A stretch of 64,000 nt of DNA from Diphasiastrum complanatum (GCA_029204225.1 CM055103.1:58155315-58219314), one strand, 5' to 3'; shown: positions 34,275 through 49,000, counted from the stretch's first letter. The notes: generated by a model not told the origin, from the sequence alone. Made by a program: numbers and translations.

Positions 34275-35299
34275 ATAAGCACATCCCAGCTTGCAAGGGT
34301 TAGTACCCTAAAAATCTTTAGATTTTGCAAAAAAGCCAAAAAAATACAATTTTTTTCAGTATTTTTTAGGTTTCCTTGTGAATAAACTCTTGAAGCTAGG
34401 TGAGCAGGTGACTCTGACTCAGATACAAGCACATATCAGTCCGTGAGGGTTAGTTCGCAGAAAATCTTAAAAGTTTACAAAAAAAACCCCAAAAGAATGC
34501 GCTTTTTTCAAGATTTTTTGAGTTTCCTTGGGAAGTAACTCTTGCAGCTTGATGAGTAGGTGAATCTCACTTAGATACAAGTACATACCAGTTTCCAAGG
34601 GTTAGTTCCTAGAAAATCTTAAAATTTAGAAAAAAAAACACCAAAAAAATGCACTTTTTTCAAGATTTTTTGTGTTTCCTTGGGAAGTAGCTCTTGCAAC
34701 TTGGTAAGAAAGTTAATCTAGCTTAGATACAAGTACACACTAGCGTACAAGGGTTAGTTCCCCGAAAATATTTGCAAAAAAACCCAAAACAATGCACATT
34801 TTTTATGATTTTCTGAGATCTGCTAAGAAGTAACTCTTGCAGAGGTTTTTGTAGTTAGATGTAATCAATATCTAGCTACTGTAAGATTTTTATGAAGATC
34901 CAATGGACAGATCTAGAAATATCTAAGAAAAAGTGCTGAAAAGTGCCCAAAAAATGAGCTTTTTCAGATCCTGACAAATTTGTCCATCAAGAACTCTTGC
35001 AGAAGTCACATTTTCTAGAAGTGACCTAGACACAACTACTGTAGGAAGTTTGAAGGTTAGATTCACTCAGATCTAAAGAAATCTCAAAAAAACCACAAAA
35101 AACCAAGAAAAAGGGCTAAAATCACACTATTAGCCAACTGAAACTGATCAAACCTTTTGAGATCTAGGTTGCAGTCACATTATCCATCAAGATCTAACAT
35201 CCCTGGACTGAATCAAGTGAATGAACCTTAGATCAAGCCGATCAATTCCCTCCACATCAGCCACCATCCATCCATCATTCTTTTGTCCCATCTCTATTT

Positions 35300-36183
35300 C
35301 ATCTTCTATCTCCATCTTTGTTAGATAGATCCATTTCTCTTTCCATTTTCATCCTTATTGATCTATTTATTTTTACTCTTTTCTCTTCTTCTTCTTCTTC
35401 GTCTCCAAAAAAAAAAATTAATTTGAACACCAGCGTCATTGAGCGGACCTTGAAGCAATTCACCAACCGGCTACTTTGCAACATTATGGTCCTGAGCTAT
35501 GGAGACCACCATTGCAGGATTATCTAAACTAAAAAATTTCCCTGATGAAACAATCCGAGAACCACCTATCAGATCTATCATCTATGAAGGATTGTAATCC
35601 ACCGGATCCTAAACGGATCGTCATGGCAAAATACTACACTGGACTACCCAAAAGGATCAGAATTCGCATCCTATGCGACGCTTGCACAACTTGATAAAGT
35701 TGCTGCCATGATGAAACTGCAATACGGGATGAAGGGCTCTGATGAATCAGAGGATCAAGAGTTAAGAACGAGCGATGATCCAGCAAAAGTGGGGCCCCAT
35801 GCAAGGCGACTAAGTGTAGCAAAGTCAAGCCGATCAAGTGCATTAGAAGACCAAGAACCTTGCACTTCAAATTAGCAAGCTTATGCTCGCTCAATTAAGA
35901 TTCTTGAAAAGGACGAATGTACCTTCTACTTTGGAGATCATCCAAGTACCAGGTGTCCAATCAAGAATCCGTGCTTATTAAAAGGAAAAAATGAAGAGCA
36001 GCAAGTTCGTTGGTAGTTCTACGTCAAAAGCAGAATCAAGATGACAAGAAGCTCACCAAAAGGATGGATGTCAGGTTGATCTATCTAAATCACGAGTTTC
36101 TTCAACAACCAGTGGCAAGGTAGAAGTTTTGGTTATATCCTCTTGCATGTCACTGAATTCAATGGAGGACCATAATAGCCTAC
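35300..36183 (+). pseudogene. Gag-like relic
   Basis: One plus-strand frame across 35630-35990 gives a hydrophilic Ser/Asp-rich peptide and then CTFYFGDHPSTRCPIKNPC, which resembles a degraded zinc knuckle and the HPSIRCP cluster near 300 on the minus strand. The frame has internal stops. It lies just 5' of an LTR at 36184, consistent with retrotransposon debris. 35280-35420 is pyrimidine-rich followed by a short A run. Confidence 0.3.
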
Positions 36184-37251
36184 TGTGGAGTCTCACGATC
36201 TCACATTATCCAAGTTTTGTCATATATTGTAAACAAATTTTAATTTCTACATATGTAAATGTGCTATAGTGTCTAAATTCATGTAAAGGCCTAATTGCAC
36301 CTTCTAAATTCATATCTAGAGTTTCAATTTCTAAATATGTAAATGTGCTATAGTGTCTAAATTCATGTAAAGGCCTAATTGCACCTTGTATAAGAGACGT
36401 GGTAGCAGTTTAGAACCGACATTTTGACGGTTTGTTAACGACCTTGAACTGAAGAACGTCCCTATAAGGACAACACTATGTGCTATTGTATTGACGCATT
36501 TCTACGCAGAGTTGGGTATAAATAGAGAGTGAAGGGCAAGTTTCTATAGCTTGAGCATTCTTTCCCTCTGCTATCTTTCACAGACTTACTTCTTATCATT
36601 TGTGCGAATACACTCTGTATGATCTGTGATTGATTGTGATACTGTTCTGTTTGAGTCACACACATTTCTCACGTCCTACTGAATTTCAGTTACTCTAACA
36701 TGGATTTTCAGGCAACACCAGCAAGTAACAATTCTGACTAATGGGTGCAAGGAATTAGCCGAAGCTGTTAAGCATAACTTTTAGCAGATTTCCTTCAATT
36801 CGAAATGAGCTATGTGTTCTGATAATGAGATTGTTTGATGTTTTGTTTTGTTTGATTCCTGCGATAAGAACTAATACTCTGTGTTTGATTAAGAAGAATC
36901 TTTAGCCAATGTGATTCTGCTTGATGAATCTATTTGCTAGTTGTTGTTTTCTAACTGTTTACCTGATGTCTGAAGAGCCTGAAAGATAAAATAATCTTTA
37001 TAATTGTAGACCTTGACCAAATTGTTTCACCATTGGTGTTCCTGGATACCAATTTACCAAAATATCTTTGGATAACCAGTTATGTCGTTGTAGTATTCAT
37101 TGTGAATTTTATATATTCTAGTCTGTTTACCATCATACATACAGTTACCATGCAAAAGATGAGATTATTCTCTCTCTTGGGGAACGATCAAACCTTTTAT
37201 ACTACGTAATTCATCAATTTTGTGGAAATCTATAATGACTAGGCCACCACA
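36184..37251 (+). repeat. Gypsy-type LTR with primer site
   Basis: TGTGGAGTCTCACG...GGCCACCACA, about 1,068 bp, TG..CA. U3 contains an 87-bp-spaced duplicated block (AATGTGCTATAGTGTCTAAA at about 36259 and 36346). A TATA box GTATAAATAGAGA is at about 36516. TGGTGCCATTGCTGGGAA at 37258-37275 matches the gypsy primer-site pattern at a short spacing from the LTR end. No gag follows; the internal region is cut at about 37420. Confidence 0.55.
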
Positions 37252-37275
37252 TAATTTTGGTGCCATTGCTGGGAA

Positions 37276-38891
<1,616 letters not shown>

Positions 38892-38904
38892 CTTCTCCTC
38901 ACTT

Positions 38905-38995
38905 CTAACTTGGCAAATCGAGTGTACATCTATCTACAATTCCAAGAGCATATCTTAACTTAAAAAATGGATCTTTGGACAATGGTTTGGTTTAT
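38905..38995 (-). pseudogene. Copia RNase H C-terminal fragment
   Basis: The last ~30 codons of a copia pol (KLRYALGI-DRCT-DLPS region, equal to 11000-11090) end at the TAG at 38905-38907. A purine tract and LTR follow on the minus strand. The frame is cut at about 38996, where gypsy gag sequence begins. Confidence 0.8.
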
Positions 38996-39471
38996 TTTCG
39001 AAGGAATTCTTTAGTAATCTTCTAAACATTGTTCAGACGTCCGAGAAGTTTGGATTTATAACTAATTTCTCTAAACTGGTTCAGAAACACATCTTTCAGT
39101 AGTAACTAGGTTCTTACATGGCCTGGTTCAGCTTGAGTTTACCATATGCGTGCCTGCTTTCTCAGCAGACCAGAAAAGATTCGCAGTTTGTCTACGTCAG
39201 TTCCTTCATTATTTGCATTAGCAATTGACTCAAATTGTGAGACATAGCTATCTGCATCATCTGAAGTAGTCCCTTTGAAATAATCACACTTAATTTTTTA
39301 AATAGAAGTGAAACGTGCAGCAGGACCCTCCATATCGAAGCTAATTAGGAGTTCAAATAATTGGGCAATGATCTCGTCAAGATTTCGTCGACTCGCACTC
39401 TCACTTTGTCTTCATAAAAATTCCTCTCTAAGCTTACAATATCATTCTAATTGGGATTCTCTATCTGACAT
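38996..39471 (-). pseudogene. Gypsy gag N-terminal relic
   Basis: It starts at the ATG at 39471 (MSDRES...-type), the same start as the gags at 22654 and 44559. It continues with the same core (segments matching DADSYVSQFE-IANANNE and FLNQF-EI) and is truncated at about 38996 by fusion to a copia 3' end. Several stops are present. Confidence 0.75.
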
Positions 39472-39523
39472 ACACTAGAAATGGAGATGGATGTGTCAGT
39501 TTTTTTATAACTTTCCTAAGCTA

Positions 39524-39541
39524 TCCCCGGCAACGGTGCCA
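39524..39541 (-). other. Gypsy primer-binding site, canonical form
   Basis: Minus-strand TGGCACCGTTGCCGGGGA, 12 nt from the LTR end at 39554. This is the best preserved copy in the window. Confidence 0.8.
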
Positions 39542-39553
39542 AAAATTGGTATA

Positions 39554-40823
39554 TGTTGTACTATACCAACAAGATTAATATAGATTTTGTAATAAATAAT
39601 GTCGATCCCATAGAGGACAATGTTATAAAGTTATGTATTTGGTACAATTTATGATTTATTTTGAGTGAAGTGGCTTCGGACGTTATTCTGATTGTCAACA
39701 AACATTAGAAAGTAACTAGTATTACATGTATACGGGGTGGTAGTGTTAATAATATCAGAACAACAGTCTTGCCTCTATCAAATCGAATGAAATGTGTTCT
39801 ACAGATGAGATGTTATCAGAGTAGTACAACAATACTACGCTCTGGCTGATTAAGGTGTCAACAGAGAGTCGAGAAATGTTCAATGTATTTGTGTTTGTGC
39901 AAACAGTTAGTTAATCGTGTTCGTAAACTGTTTGTTTATAGACATAAGTCTTCAACAACTTAAGTCCAAGGTTATGGTTAAAGAACACAAAGAGTTTTAG
40001 AATACGTTAGAAACTTATGTCAGTTACAAATAAGAACACATATCAAAGACTCAAGTCCTTAGATAGGGACTGACATCTCAGATGTATACATATAGTTCTA
40101 TCAATGATTGTGCTAGACTGTACCAAATGTAGACTTTATTTGAGTGCCAAAAGTAAGTGTTCGCGACAGATGAATATGAGGATTTTAAGACAGTTCCTTA
40201 GAGCATATTTACGGACATACAACAAACGACTGTAATGCACTAGAGAGTCTGTCTGACCAGAGAGTAATTCATGTAATGCATTAGAGATTGCTAGTAGACT
40301 CAGGATCACTCACACTCAACAGCGAGGAGAATAGAGATAAGAGACAATAAACCTCAACATTCTATTCACTTCTTCAACCTCTCACAAATACATAAACTCT
40401 TTCTCTCTCGATGATCAAGACTGAAGCGTGTGATCAATATATGTTCTACGGAATGAACAACACACCTCTAAAACTACAAGTGCGTCGCTCCCATGAAAAG
40501 GTCTAGTTAACAATTAGGTTAAGTATAAATTCAATTATACCATAAGAGGTATATTTAACTAAGAGTTAATATCACTCTGGTTTAACATGTCGATTCATAT
40601 TGAGTCATTTTGCATAGATGACCTAGTAAAGGCTATCCAAGGCAACGTTTCCCTTCTAGAGGTCTTGCCTTTAAATACAAGGCAAGTCTTTAGGAGATAT
40701 GTCCTCGAAAAATGACTTAGGCCTCTTCATGGTTTATAATTATCCAGATCATATCTTCATTTCCGAGTATATCATGCCATATTTAGGTTGATATTCAATA
40801 TTAAACAATTTCGTGGCATCACA
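39554..40823 (-). repeat. Gypsy 5' LTR, minus orientation (1,270 bp)
   Basis: Reverse complement of the family at 43233 and 52046: its right end reads CGTGGCATCACA (complement of TGTGATGCCACG) and its left end TGTTGTACTATACC. No second LTR was found for this copy. Confidence 0.85.
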
Positions 40824-41025
40824 AGATTCAAGCATATATAGGGCCGCACAGACGATTCTTGGGAATAGAAAGTGAGCTTAAGGAGAAATTTCCCTAGCTT
40901 TAAGTTCTGATGACAAAACTCGCATAAGGGAGGTAGAATATCATGCCCATGACTGGTCTCGAATAGCATGTCTTGCTAGAGATCAGTAAGCCTACAACCC
41001 GTAAGTTAATTATGATTATGAGAGG
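40824..41025. other. Short unassigned stretch
   Basis: Nothing recognised. It ends in a purine-rich run ATGATTATGAGAGG directly before the LTR candidate at 41026. Confidence 0.4.
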
Positions 41026-41608
41026 TGTTGGTCCCTCATGTGCATATAGTCATAATTAATGGTTGGAGGCCTAAACTCATTAACTTAGATTTAGAACTTA
41101 GACTTAGGAAACTTAAGATTAGAAATATTTGATCTTAAGTTTCCTAAGTTATGAAACTTTGAAGTTCTAAATCCTAAGTTAGAAGTTCTAGAAAGGCTAG
41201 AAATAGATTAGTCCCATAAGTTAGTGGATACTTATGGAAGACCCTCTTTGCCATAAAAGGAGAAGTATTTGCCTTGTAAATAACACTTTGAGATTATGCT
41301 AAATTGCTCTCTATTTGAGAAGTCATTCTATTTCTTTGTGTTCCCATTGGAAGGTGCATAGCTTGAGGGTGTTAATCTATAATTTAGATTAGTCACCTTA
41401 GTAAGGTTTTGTATTTGTCATCTTAGATAGTTTCATTTCCATTCCGAGCACTAGTTGGGTAAAACTTAGTGCTTTCATCATTGTTCTTTATTTTCGCATT
41501 CTTGTTTGAAGCTTGGCAGAAACTCAAAAAGTGGAAAATCCTCTCTATACTACACTGCATTGTGAGTAGATCTAGCCAAACATTCTCTAATCAGATTTAC
41601 TTCCAACA
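41026..41608 (+). repeat. LTR candidate (583 bp)
   Basis: It begins TGTTGG and ends CCAACA, a perfect 6-bp inverted terminus, with CCATAAAAGG as a possible TATA box near 41262. An imperfect inverted segment (AACTTAAGATTAG / CTTAAGTTTCCTAAGTT) lies at 41105-41150. Flanking 5-mers do not match, so it may be a 3' LTR or a recombined solo LTR. Confidence 0.45.
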
Positions 41609-42058
41609 AAGGATGCACTACTTGTGGTGCATGGGCCTTGGAGGGTATAAGTATACCCATTGTGTATGCTTGGTTGTGGCAATGGTAGAAGTATGATGTC
41701 AGAGTGCAAGGGTGCACTCATTAGAGAAACTTTGAGCCCGATGAGGGCCTTTGAAAAAAATGCTTTTTTATTTTTTTTCTTATTTTCGTTGCCATGTGGA
41801 CCAATTGTTAGATCTACAGATCCTAGACAGAATTGTCTCCACACGCAGGCGGACATATATTCTGTAATTTTGTCTTTTTTGCTTACTAGCATCAGACTAT
41901 TTCATTATGCACATTGTCAAGTATCATCCATTAAGTATATAGTCGCTCTATGTAACTTTTAGATTAGAGTGATTAAGCATATACAACTAATCAGAAAATT
42001 ACAAGAGTTGCAGATTAGCCATGACCTAAAGTGTATCTGTTGATGTCATGTCATTAGA

Positions 42059-42661
42059 TCAGACATCTGTAATTCTGGGTACTTGCATGATCTCACTGGT
42101 ACTCTTTGGAGCGTGAAGGGCAAGAGAAGGTTTCATGACATTGGTTTCGTTTCTATCGTTGGTTTCGTTTCCATCGTTAGTTCCGTTTCCATCGTTGGTT
42201 TCATTTTGGTCGTCTCTCTTTTCACATACTGGACCGCAAAAGATTCTCTTTCGTGAATCTTTCGCAAACTGTTCGTGTTCGTCTCCTTTGACTTTTGTGT
42301 TGGCGAACCATTCGTGTTCATCTCCTTTGACTTTTGTGTTCACGGACCGTTCGTCTTCATGTTTCATGTCAGGCGGAGGGCTGAAAGCTAGAAAGGCTTT
42401 GTAGTTAGAAATTTTTTGTTTCTTCACTAATGCCACACACAACATCATGTAAGCCTTCGTTTCTTTCTGGTTCACAATCTCAGCTTGATTCACGTTCTTC
42501 GAGAGCCCTTCCTCGTCAAGCTCAACCACTTCAGTTCCGTCGATGACCCCCCACAGTCCCTTCTCTCTTAAGATGATCTTGAGTTTTTAGCTCCATGCAG
42601 AATAGTTCGTCCCGTCAAGGCGCTCTATCATTCTGAAGTCGAACCCGTTATCTGTCGCCAT
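42059..42661 (-). pseudogene. Copia gag, N-terminal part, with minisatellite-like coding repeats
   Basis: It starts at the ATG at 42661 (MATDNGFDF). The gag N-terminal motif ERLDGTNYSAW is followed at once by a TAA, then KLKIILREKGLWGVIDG and the helical KAYMMLCVAL segment typical of the copia gag. The tail carries two short coding repeats: NTKVKGDEHE-FA twice (42350-42260) and NETNDGN-type units four times (42215-42140). No knuckle, protease or pol follows. It is a 5' fragment. Confidence 0.75.
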
Positions 42662-43232
42662 CTCGTATGAGCGCTTCTCGATCTTTTGAGCTCAAATCAC
42701 CTGTTCTTAATTTGACAGTCGCCTCGTGCGGTCTCCTCCAACATGATCAATCGTCCTTCTGATGATCACAGACTCACGCATTCCACAGATCCTGAATCTA
42801 CCGAGCGAGTGGGCCCATAATCTTTGATGGATTATCCTTGCTGTTGCAACAAATCAATTGACAAGTGTATTTGCAAATGATAAAGCAGATCAAGATAATT
42901 CACAGTACTCAAGAGAATCAATCCACAGAGAACAGAAAAGCATAGAGCATTCACAAAAATCGCGCATGAATAACCAAAACGTAACACGTACATATACGCT
43001 ACTTAGTTACGTGCCAAGAACTTTCTATTCTAGGGCTTTCGCTTCACATGACAAGAAACCACTTTTAACTGACCACTACTGACTATATTCGTAGTGCTCC
43101 ACCGTGAATTGTAATCTATCTAGAAAGACCCTTATCACCATACAGTTGTGATCGTTGACTAGTGATCCTATCAACCCACATTGTCTTTCTACATCTCATG
43201 CGCTGTCAATTTATGACATAGGCTCACCATTC
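42662..43232. other. Flank of the gypsy insertion, no gene seen
   Basis: Possible leader of the minus-strand copia gag at 42661. No LTR end or primer site was found. It ends in CATTC, the target-site duplication of the gypsy element. Confidence 0.4.
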
Positions 43233-44476
43233 TGTGATCCCACAAAAATGTTAAAAATTAAAATCTCAATATAAATATGGCATGATATACTCGAAAATGA
43301 AGATATGACCTGGACAAGTATAAATCATGAAGAGGCCTAAGTCATTTTTCGGGGATATATCTCCTAAGTACTTGCCTTGCAATTAAGGACAAGACCTTTT
43401 AAAGGAAAAGACATTGTCTTGGACAACCTTTACTAGGTTGTCCATACGAAACAACTAGATACGAAAAGACATGATAAACTAGAGTAACTTTAAATCATAG
43501 TTAAGTATACCTCCTATGGTATAGGTGAACGTATTTTCAGTCTAATCGTTAACTAGACCCTTTCGCGGGAGCGACGCACCTGTTGTTTTAGAGGTGTGTT
43601 TATTGATCTCACACTTCAGTCTCGATCATCGAGAGAGAAGATTTTATGCTTACGTAAGAGATTGAAGAAGTGAATAGAGTTATTTGAGTTATTCTCCCTT
43701 ATCTCTGTTCTCCGCACTGCTGAGTGTGAGTGATCTGGAGTCTGCTAACAATCTCTAACGCATTTCATGAATTTCTCTCTGATCAGATAGACGCTCTAGT
43801 GCATTATAGTCGTTTGCTGAGTTTTCGTAAAGCATGCTCTAAATAACTGTCTTTAAACTATCTTATTCGTCTGTCGCAAAAACTTACTTTTTGGCACTCG
43901 AATAACGACTATCTTTGGTACAGTCTAGCACGATCATCGAATGAAGCTGTATGTATACATATGAGATGACAGTCCCTGCCTGAAGAATTAAGTCTTTGAT
44001 CTATCTTCCTGATTGGCATTGACATAAGTTTCTAATGTATTCTAAAACTCTTCATGTTCTTTAACTATTAAGTTGGACTTTAGTTGTTGAGGACTTCCAT
44101 CTAGAAACGAATAGTTCGCGAACGTGATTAATTAATTGTCTGCACAGTTGCGAATACATCGAACAATTCTCGATTCTCTATTGACATCTTAATCAGCCAG
44201 AGTGTAGTATCGCTATACTACTCTGATAACATCTCATTTGTAGAACGCGCTTCATCCAATTCGATAGAGGCCAGATTGTTGTTCTAAATTTATTAACACT
44301 ACCCATCCCAAATATAAGTAATACTGGTTTCTTTTTAATGTCTGGCGACAACCAGAATAACACTCGAAACCACTTGCCATAATTGTACCAAAAACATAAC
44401 TTTCTAACGCTGTCCTCTGTGGGAATGACATTATTTACTATAAAATCTATATTAACCTTATTGGTATAGTACGACA
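43233..44476 (+). repeat. Gypsy 5' LTR
   Basis: 1,244 bp. The start and GTACGACA end agree with the right LTR. Confidence 0.92.
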
Positions 44477-44488
44477 TATACCAATTTT

Positions 44489-44506
44489 TGGTCTCGTTGT
44501 CGGGGA
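44489..44506 (+). other. Gypsy primer-binding site
   Basis: TGGTCTCGTTGTCGGGGA, 12 nt downstream of the LTR; compare TGGCACCGTTGCCGGGGA at 39541-39524. Confidence 0.75.
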
Positions 44507-44558
44507 TAGTTTAGGAAAGTTATAAGAAATCTGACAAATCCATTTCCATCTCTAGTGT

Positions 44559-46042
44559 ATGTCAGATAGAGAATCCAGATTAGAACGATATCGTAAGCTT
44601 AGAGAGGAATTTTTACGAAGACAAAGTGAGAATATTAGTCGAAGAAATTAGACGAAATCACTGCCCAGTTACTTAAACTCCTATTAGCTTCGGTATGGAG
44701 GGTCCTGCTACACGTTTCACTTCTATCTCCAAAATTAAATACGATTATTTTAAAGGGACTTCTTCCAGTGATGCAGATAGCTATGTCTCACAATTTGAGC
44801 CAATTGCTAATGCGAATAATGAGGAAACTGACGTAGACAAACTACGAATTTTCCCTGGTCTGCTAAGAAAGCAGACGCACATATGGTACAGTCAAGTTGA
44901 ACCAGGCCGTGTAGGAACCTGGCACTTGCTGAAAGACGTGTTTCTGAACCAGTTCAGAGAGATTGTTTACAAATCTAGAATTCTTGGACGACTGAACAAT
45001 GTTCAGAAAAAGGGTAAAAAATCCCTTCGCAAATATACATGTAAGGTTAAAAATCTCATAGGAAAACTAACCGGTGTATATCCCGTAGATATGCAGATCG
45101 AATGGTTTTTGGCTGGTTTACCACCAAAGATTGATCGGTATTGCAGACAATGGGACATGACCTCCTTAGCAGCAGTAATAGCTAGTGCCAAAAATTTTGA
45201 GACCTCGAAACTAGCACGAAAGCGACGATCGATGAAGAAATCTCGAAAGTCGAAGATTGATTCTAGTGACAGCGATGAAGATTTAGATTCAGATTCAAGT
45301 ACCAGTTCTTCAAGCTCTGATTCTAAAAGCAGTGATTCATCAGAATCCGTTACATTTTTCTCCTGACTGTCTACAACCGTGAAAGCCGATTGGTTATGTA
45401 CCATCATGTTCGAATTGCAAAGAGCCTGGCCACAAGTATCCTGATTGCCCTCAGTCGCAAAAGCCGCGATCCAAATATCAGTATGTAGCAACACCAGTTG
45501 CTGCAGACACGAAAGTGAAAGCTGTGATTGATGTTGTTGTGCAGAGAATTGACGTAATTGAGGAAAAACTGGCAAAGACAGAAGATCAGTCCTAGCCAAG
45601 TGACGTGGATAAATTATTCAAAGTCACAACGAGAAGCAAAAGCTCCTCGAAACCTGATCAGAAATCTTTGACAAAGCGTAGAAAATCCTCAAAGAATAAA
45701 TCCTCTAGCAAAACAACGAACAAATCTACGACTAAAGAAGATCTCGAAGATGATCCTGACTATAACTGCAATGTTGCAAAGTTATTTGCAAAAGATATCT
45801 CGGCAAAAACAAAGGAAATCATCTACGCTAAACTTCAGACAGCTGTTGTAGAAAGGGTAGTCACTTTCGAGGAAGAGGACAAAGAAATCGCGAAGACGAA
45901 ATTGTCTAGCGCTGTTATTGATAAACCAACCTCGAAATCAAAGATGAAAGACTATGGCATCATGACTGATATTGGATCCCTTCGTCCGAACATTACTTAT
46001 GAACAGCTGTTGGCAGATACACTTATTACAGAAAGCAACTGA
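44559..46042 (+). pseudogene. Gypsy gag with zinc knuckle
   Basis: The start ATG at 44559 is in a different frame from the main block 44695-45366, so a frameshift or stop lies between. The block holds the retrotransposon gag core (WYSQVEPGRVGTW, FLNQFREI, GLPPKIDRYCRQWD) followed by a Ser/Asp-rich acidic run. A canonical CCHC knuckle, CSNCKEPGHKYPDC, sits at 45407-45448 in another frame, and this frame continues (45605-46042) as a Lys/Ser-rich linker. Gag packages the element RNA in cytoplasmic particles; here it cannot be made whole. Confidence 0.85.
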
Positions 46043-46053
46043 AAGGTCTTTCT

Positions 46054-49000
46054 GTGCCCAAAAAGAAGAAAAACATTTCTCTGCCAGATGTTGGTGTTTT
46101 GTCTATCGATTTAGGTGATCTCGATGCACCTGAGATTGATATTACCATGGCAGGATGCCTGATCAAAAAAGTGCCAATTGACTCTAGTTCCAGTGTAAAT
46201 ATAAATAACAGAAGACACAGCTCATGCTCTGGGACTGACTGACATTCAACCGACACACCGAAACATCAAGTTAGCTGATTCGACACGACGAAAACCTGTT
46301 GGAGAACTGAAGGATGTCACTGTCTACATTCAAGCCAAGCCATTCACAATGAATTTCATTGTTATCAAACCAATCGGTTTGTCACCCTATTCTGTGCTGA
46401 TTGGACGACCTTGGCTTTATCAATCAAACGCAAGTGTACATTGAAAATCCAGAGAGCTGAGATTTCAGACTGGTGAGACCAATAATCGAGGTAAGCCAGT
46501 AGAACAAATCATAACCTGGAGTCATGACAATTATGAAGGTGAAACTCCTTTGTCCGACACCAGCTTTACATCAAAAGAATCTTCATATGCCTTGAATATC
46601 TTTTCCAATGGATCTGATATTGAAGTGCAGTACTTTGAATGTTATGAGAATGCTGATGACGAAGAATTCTTTGATGCCTGCAACCCTGAAGCGGATGCTT
46701 TATATGAAGAAATTAACGTTGCAGACACGAACTCGAAAGAGTCTAACGATTCGAGTGACGAATCTGAACACAAATTTGGTAACAAGAACCAGGTTGACGA
46801 CAAGAAAATATCTGTGGAGTCAACCATGCGTGAAATTCATGGCCATATCAAGGCCAGTATGACAGAAGGTATCATTTTACTAGATTCTACTGAACTGATT
46901 GAACTTGCACTTGGCATATTTGTGTATGTTTCGAAGTCACTTGGAGAATCGGAGTTAGTAGAATTCACTGAACTATTGAAGGAGTATCAAGACATTTTTT
47001 CCATGGTCGCTCGATGATTTTAAGAGTATACCTGCAGAATTCGGAAGCATCGAATTGATCTTAAGGAAGATGTTGTACCTATTTGACAGAGACAATATCA
47101 TCTCAATCCTAAGTACTCTCTCATGGTTAAGGACAAACTTAACAAGCACCTTAAGGCAGGTATAATCTATCCCATCTTAAGTAGTGAATGGGTTTCACCC
47201 ATTGTTGTCATCCCAAAGAAGAAGACTGGCAAAATAAGAATATGCCAGGATTTTCGCAAACTCAATGCTACCACAAGGAAGGACCATCATCCTCTGCCTT
47301 TCACTGATTCCATCCTAGATCAGGTTGCTGGTCAAGAGCATTACAGTTTCTGTGACGGCTTTTCTGGATATAATCAGGTTGGAGTGCAAAAGGAGGATCG
47401 TTCAAAGACCACATTCACTACAGATTGGGGCACTTATGCCTACAACAAAATGCCCTTTGGTCTTTGTAATGCTCCAGCTACTTTTCAGCGAATTATGATG
47501 TTAATCTTCACTACCTTCCTGAGAACTTTTCTCGAAATATTTATTGATGATTTCTGTGTATACAGTGATATAAAGACACACCTGCAAAAGCTGAAATTAA
47601 CATTGCAATGGTGTTAAGATTCTTGTTTATCTCTTCATCCAGAGAAATGTTTTTTTGGTATGAAAGAAGGAATATTGCTCGGACATAGAATATCTAACAG
47701 AGGAATAGAAGTCGACAAAGATAAAGTTGAGCTCATAAAGAATCTCCAGATACTAACCAATTTACGTGAACTAAGAGCTTTCTTAGAACATGTTGGCTAT
47801 TACAGGAGATTTATTCAAAATCATGCTTCTATTGCTGCTTCTCTTACACATCTACTGAAGAAACAAGTAGAATACTTGTGGATGAATGAACAACAGAAAG
47901 CATTCGAAGATCTTAAGCAAATGTTGATAAATGATCCTATTCTGAGACCACCCAACTGGGCTATTTTATTTCACAGTTATGTGGATGTTTCTGCATTTGC
48001 TATTGGTGTCTGTCTAAGTCAGAAGGATGACCAGAAGAAGGATCATCCCATTTACTATGCGAGTCGACAGCTCAGTGCATCAAAGAAGAATTATTCGGCT
48101 ACAGAAAGAGAAGCACTTGGCATGATTGTCACTATTAAAAAATTTCGACATTATTTGCTGGGATATGCATTTATTTTTCATGTGGATCATTATGCTCTTA
48201 AGTATCTTGTAAATAAACCAGATCTATCAGGACAAATTGTTCGATGGGTTCCACTTCTGCAAGAATCTACTTATCAAGTAGAGCTTTGTCAAGGAAAATA
48301 TCACACGAATGCTGATTATCTATTGTGACTCAGCACCAGAAAAATTGAAGACCCTATCAATGATGATTTTTCAGACGAACATTTATTCGAGATTTCATCT
48401 ACAAATTCGTTATATTATGATATTATTATTTATCTTAAGAATCAGATATGTCCGGATGGTTACGATTTGGAGCAAAAGACAGCTTTTCAATATAAGGCAA
48501 CACCTTATACAATTATTAATAATATTTTGTACAAGCTTGGTGCTGACCATCAACTACGGAGATGTCTCGAAACTGAAGACATTAAAAAGGTCATTAAAGC
48601 CTTACACTCAGAAGATGCTGGTGGACATTTTGCTTTGAAGAATACAGTTAATAAGATATTGACTGCCAAGTATTGGTGGCCAACAATGTTCAAGGATGTA
48701 TCAAATTTTATTCGTTCATGTGATCCATGCCAAAGATCTGGTAAGCCTACAAAAGCAATGAATTGTCCTTTGACACCAATCTTGCCTCTTGCACCATTTG
48801 AGAAGTGAGAGATTGACTTTGTCGGTCCAATCAAACCTGTTACTCGACATACGAAATGTCGTTATATTCTAGTTGCCACAGATTATGCTACCAAGAACGT
48901 TGAAGCAGAGGCGACGAAACAAAACGATGCGAAAACTGTCGCGACGTTCTTATTCAAAAGTATAATCACAAGATATGGTTGTCCACTTGAATTAGTAAGT

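Larger units (their letters stand above)
30466..34850. repeat. ~150-bp tandem satellite, interrupted by two insertions
   Basis: The monomer runs approximately AGTTTCCTTGGGAAGTAACTC, then CTTGCAGCTTGGTGAGCAGG, GATACAAGTACATACCAG, AAGGGTTAGTTCC, AAAATCTTAAAATTT and an A-rich, TTTTTTCAAGATTTTTT-type junction. Units start near 30469, 31009 (split by the element 31071-34274), 34368, 34519, 34670 and, more diverged, 34830. Removing the TRIM at 30612-30990 and the element at 31071-34274 restores a continuous array. Related, more degenerate text continues to about 35100. No ORF. Confidence 0.8.

Noticed and set aside
30466-34850. CRISPR array
   Set aside because: Units are tandem ~150-bp satellite monomers in plant DNA, without spacers.
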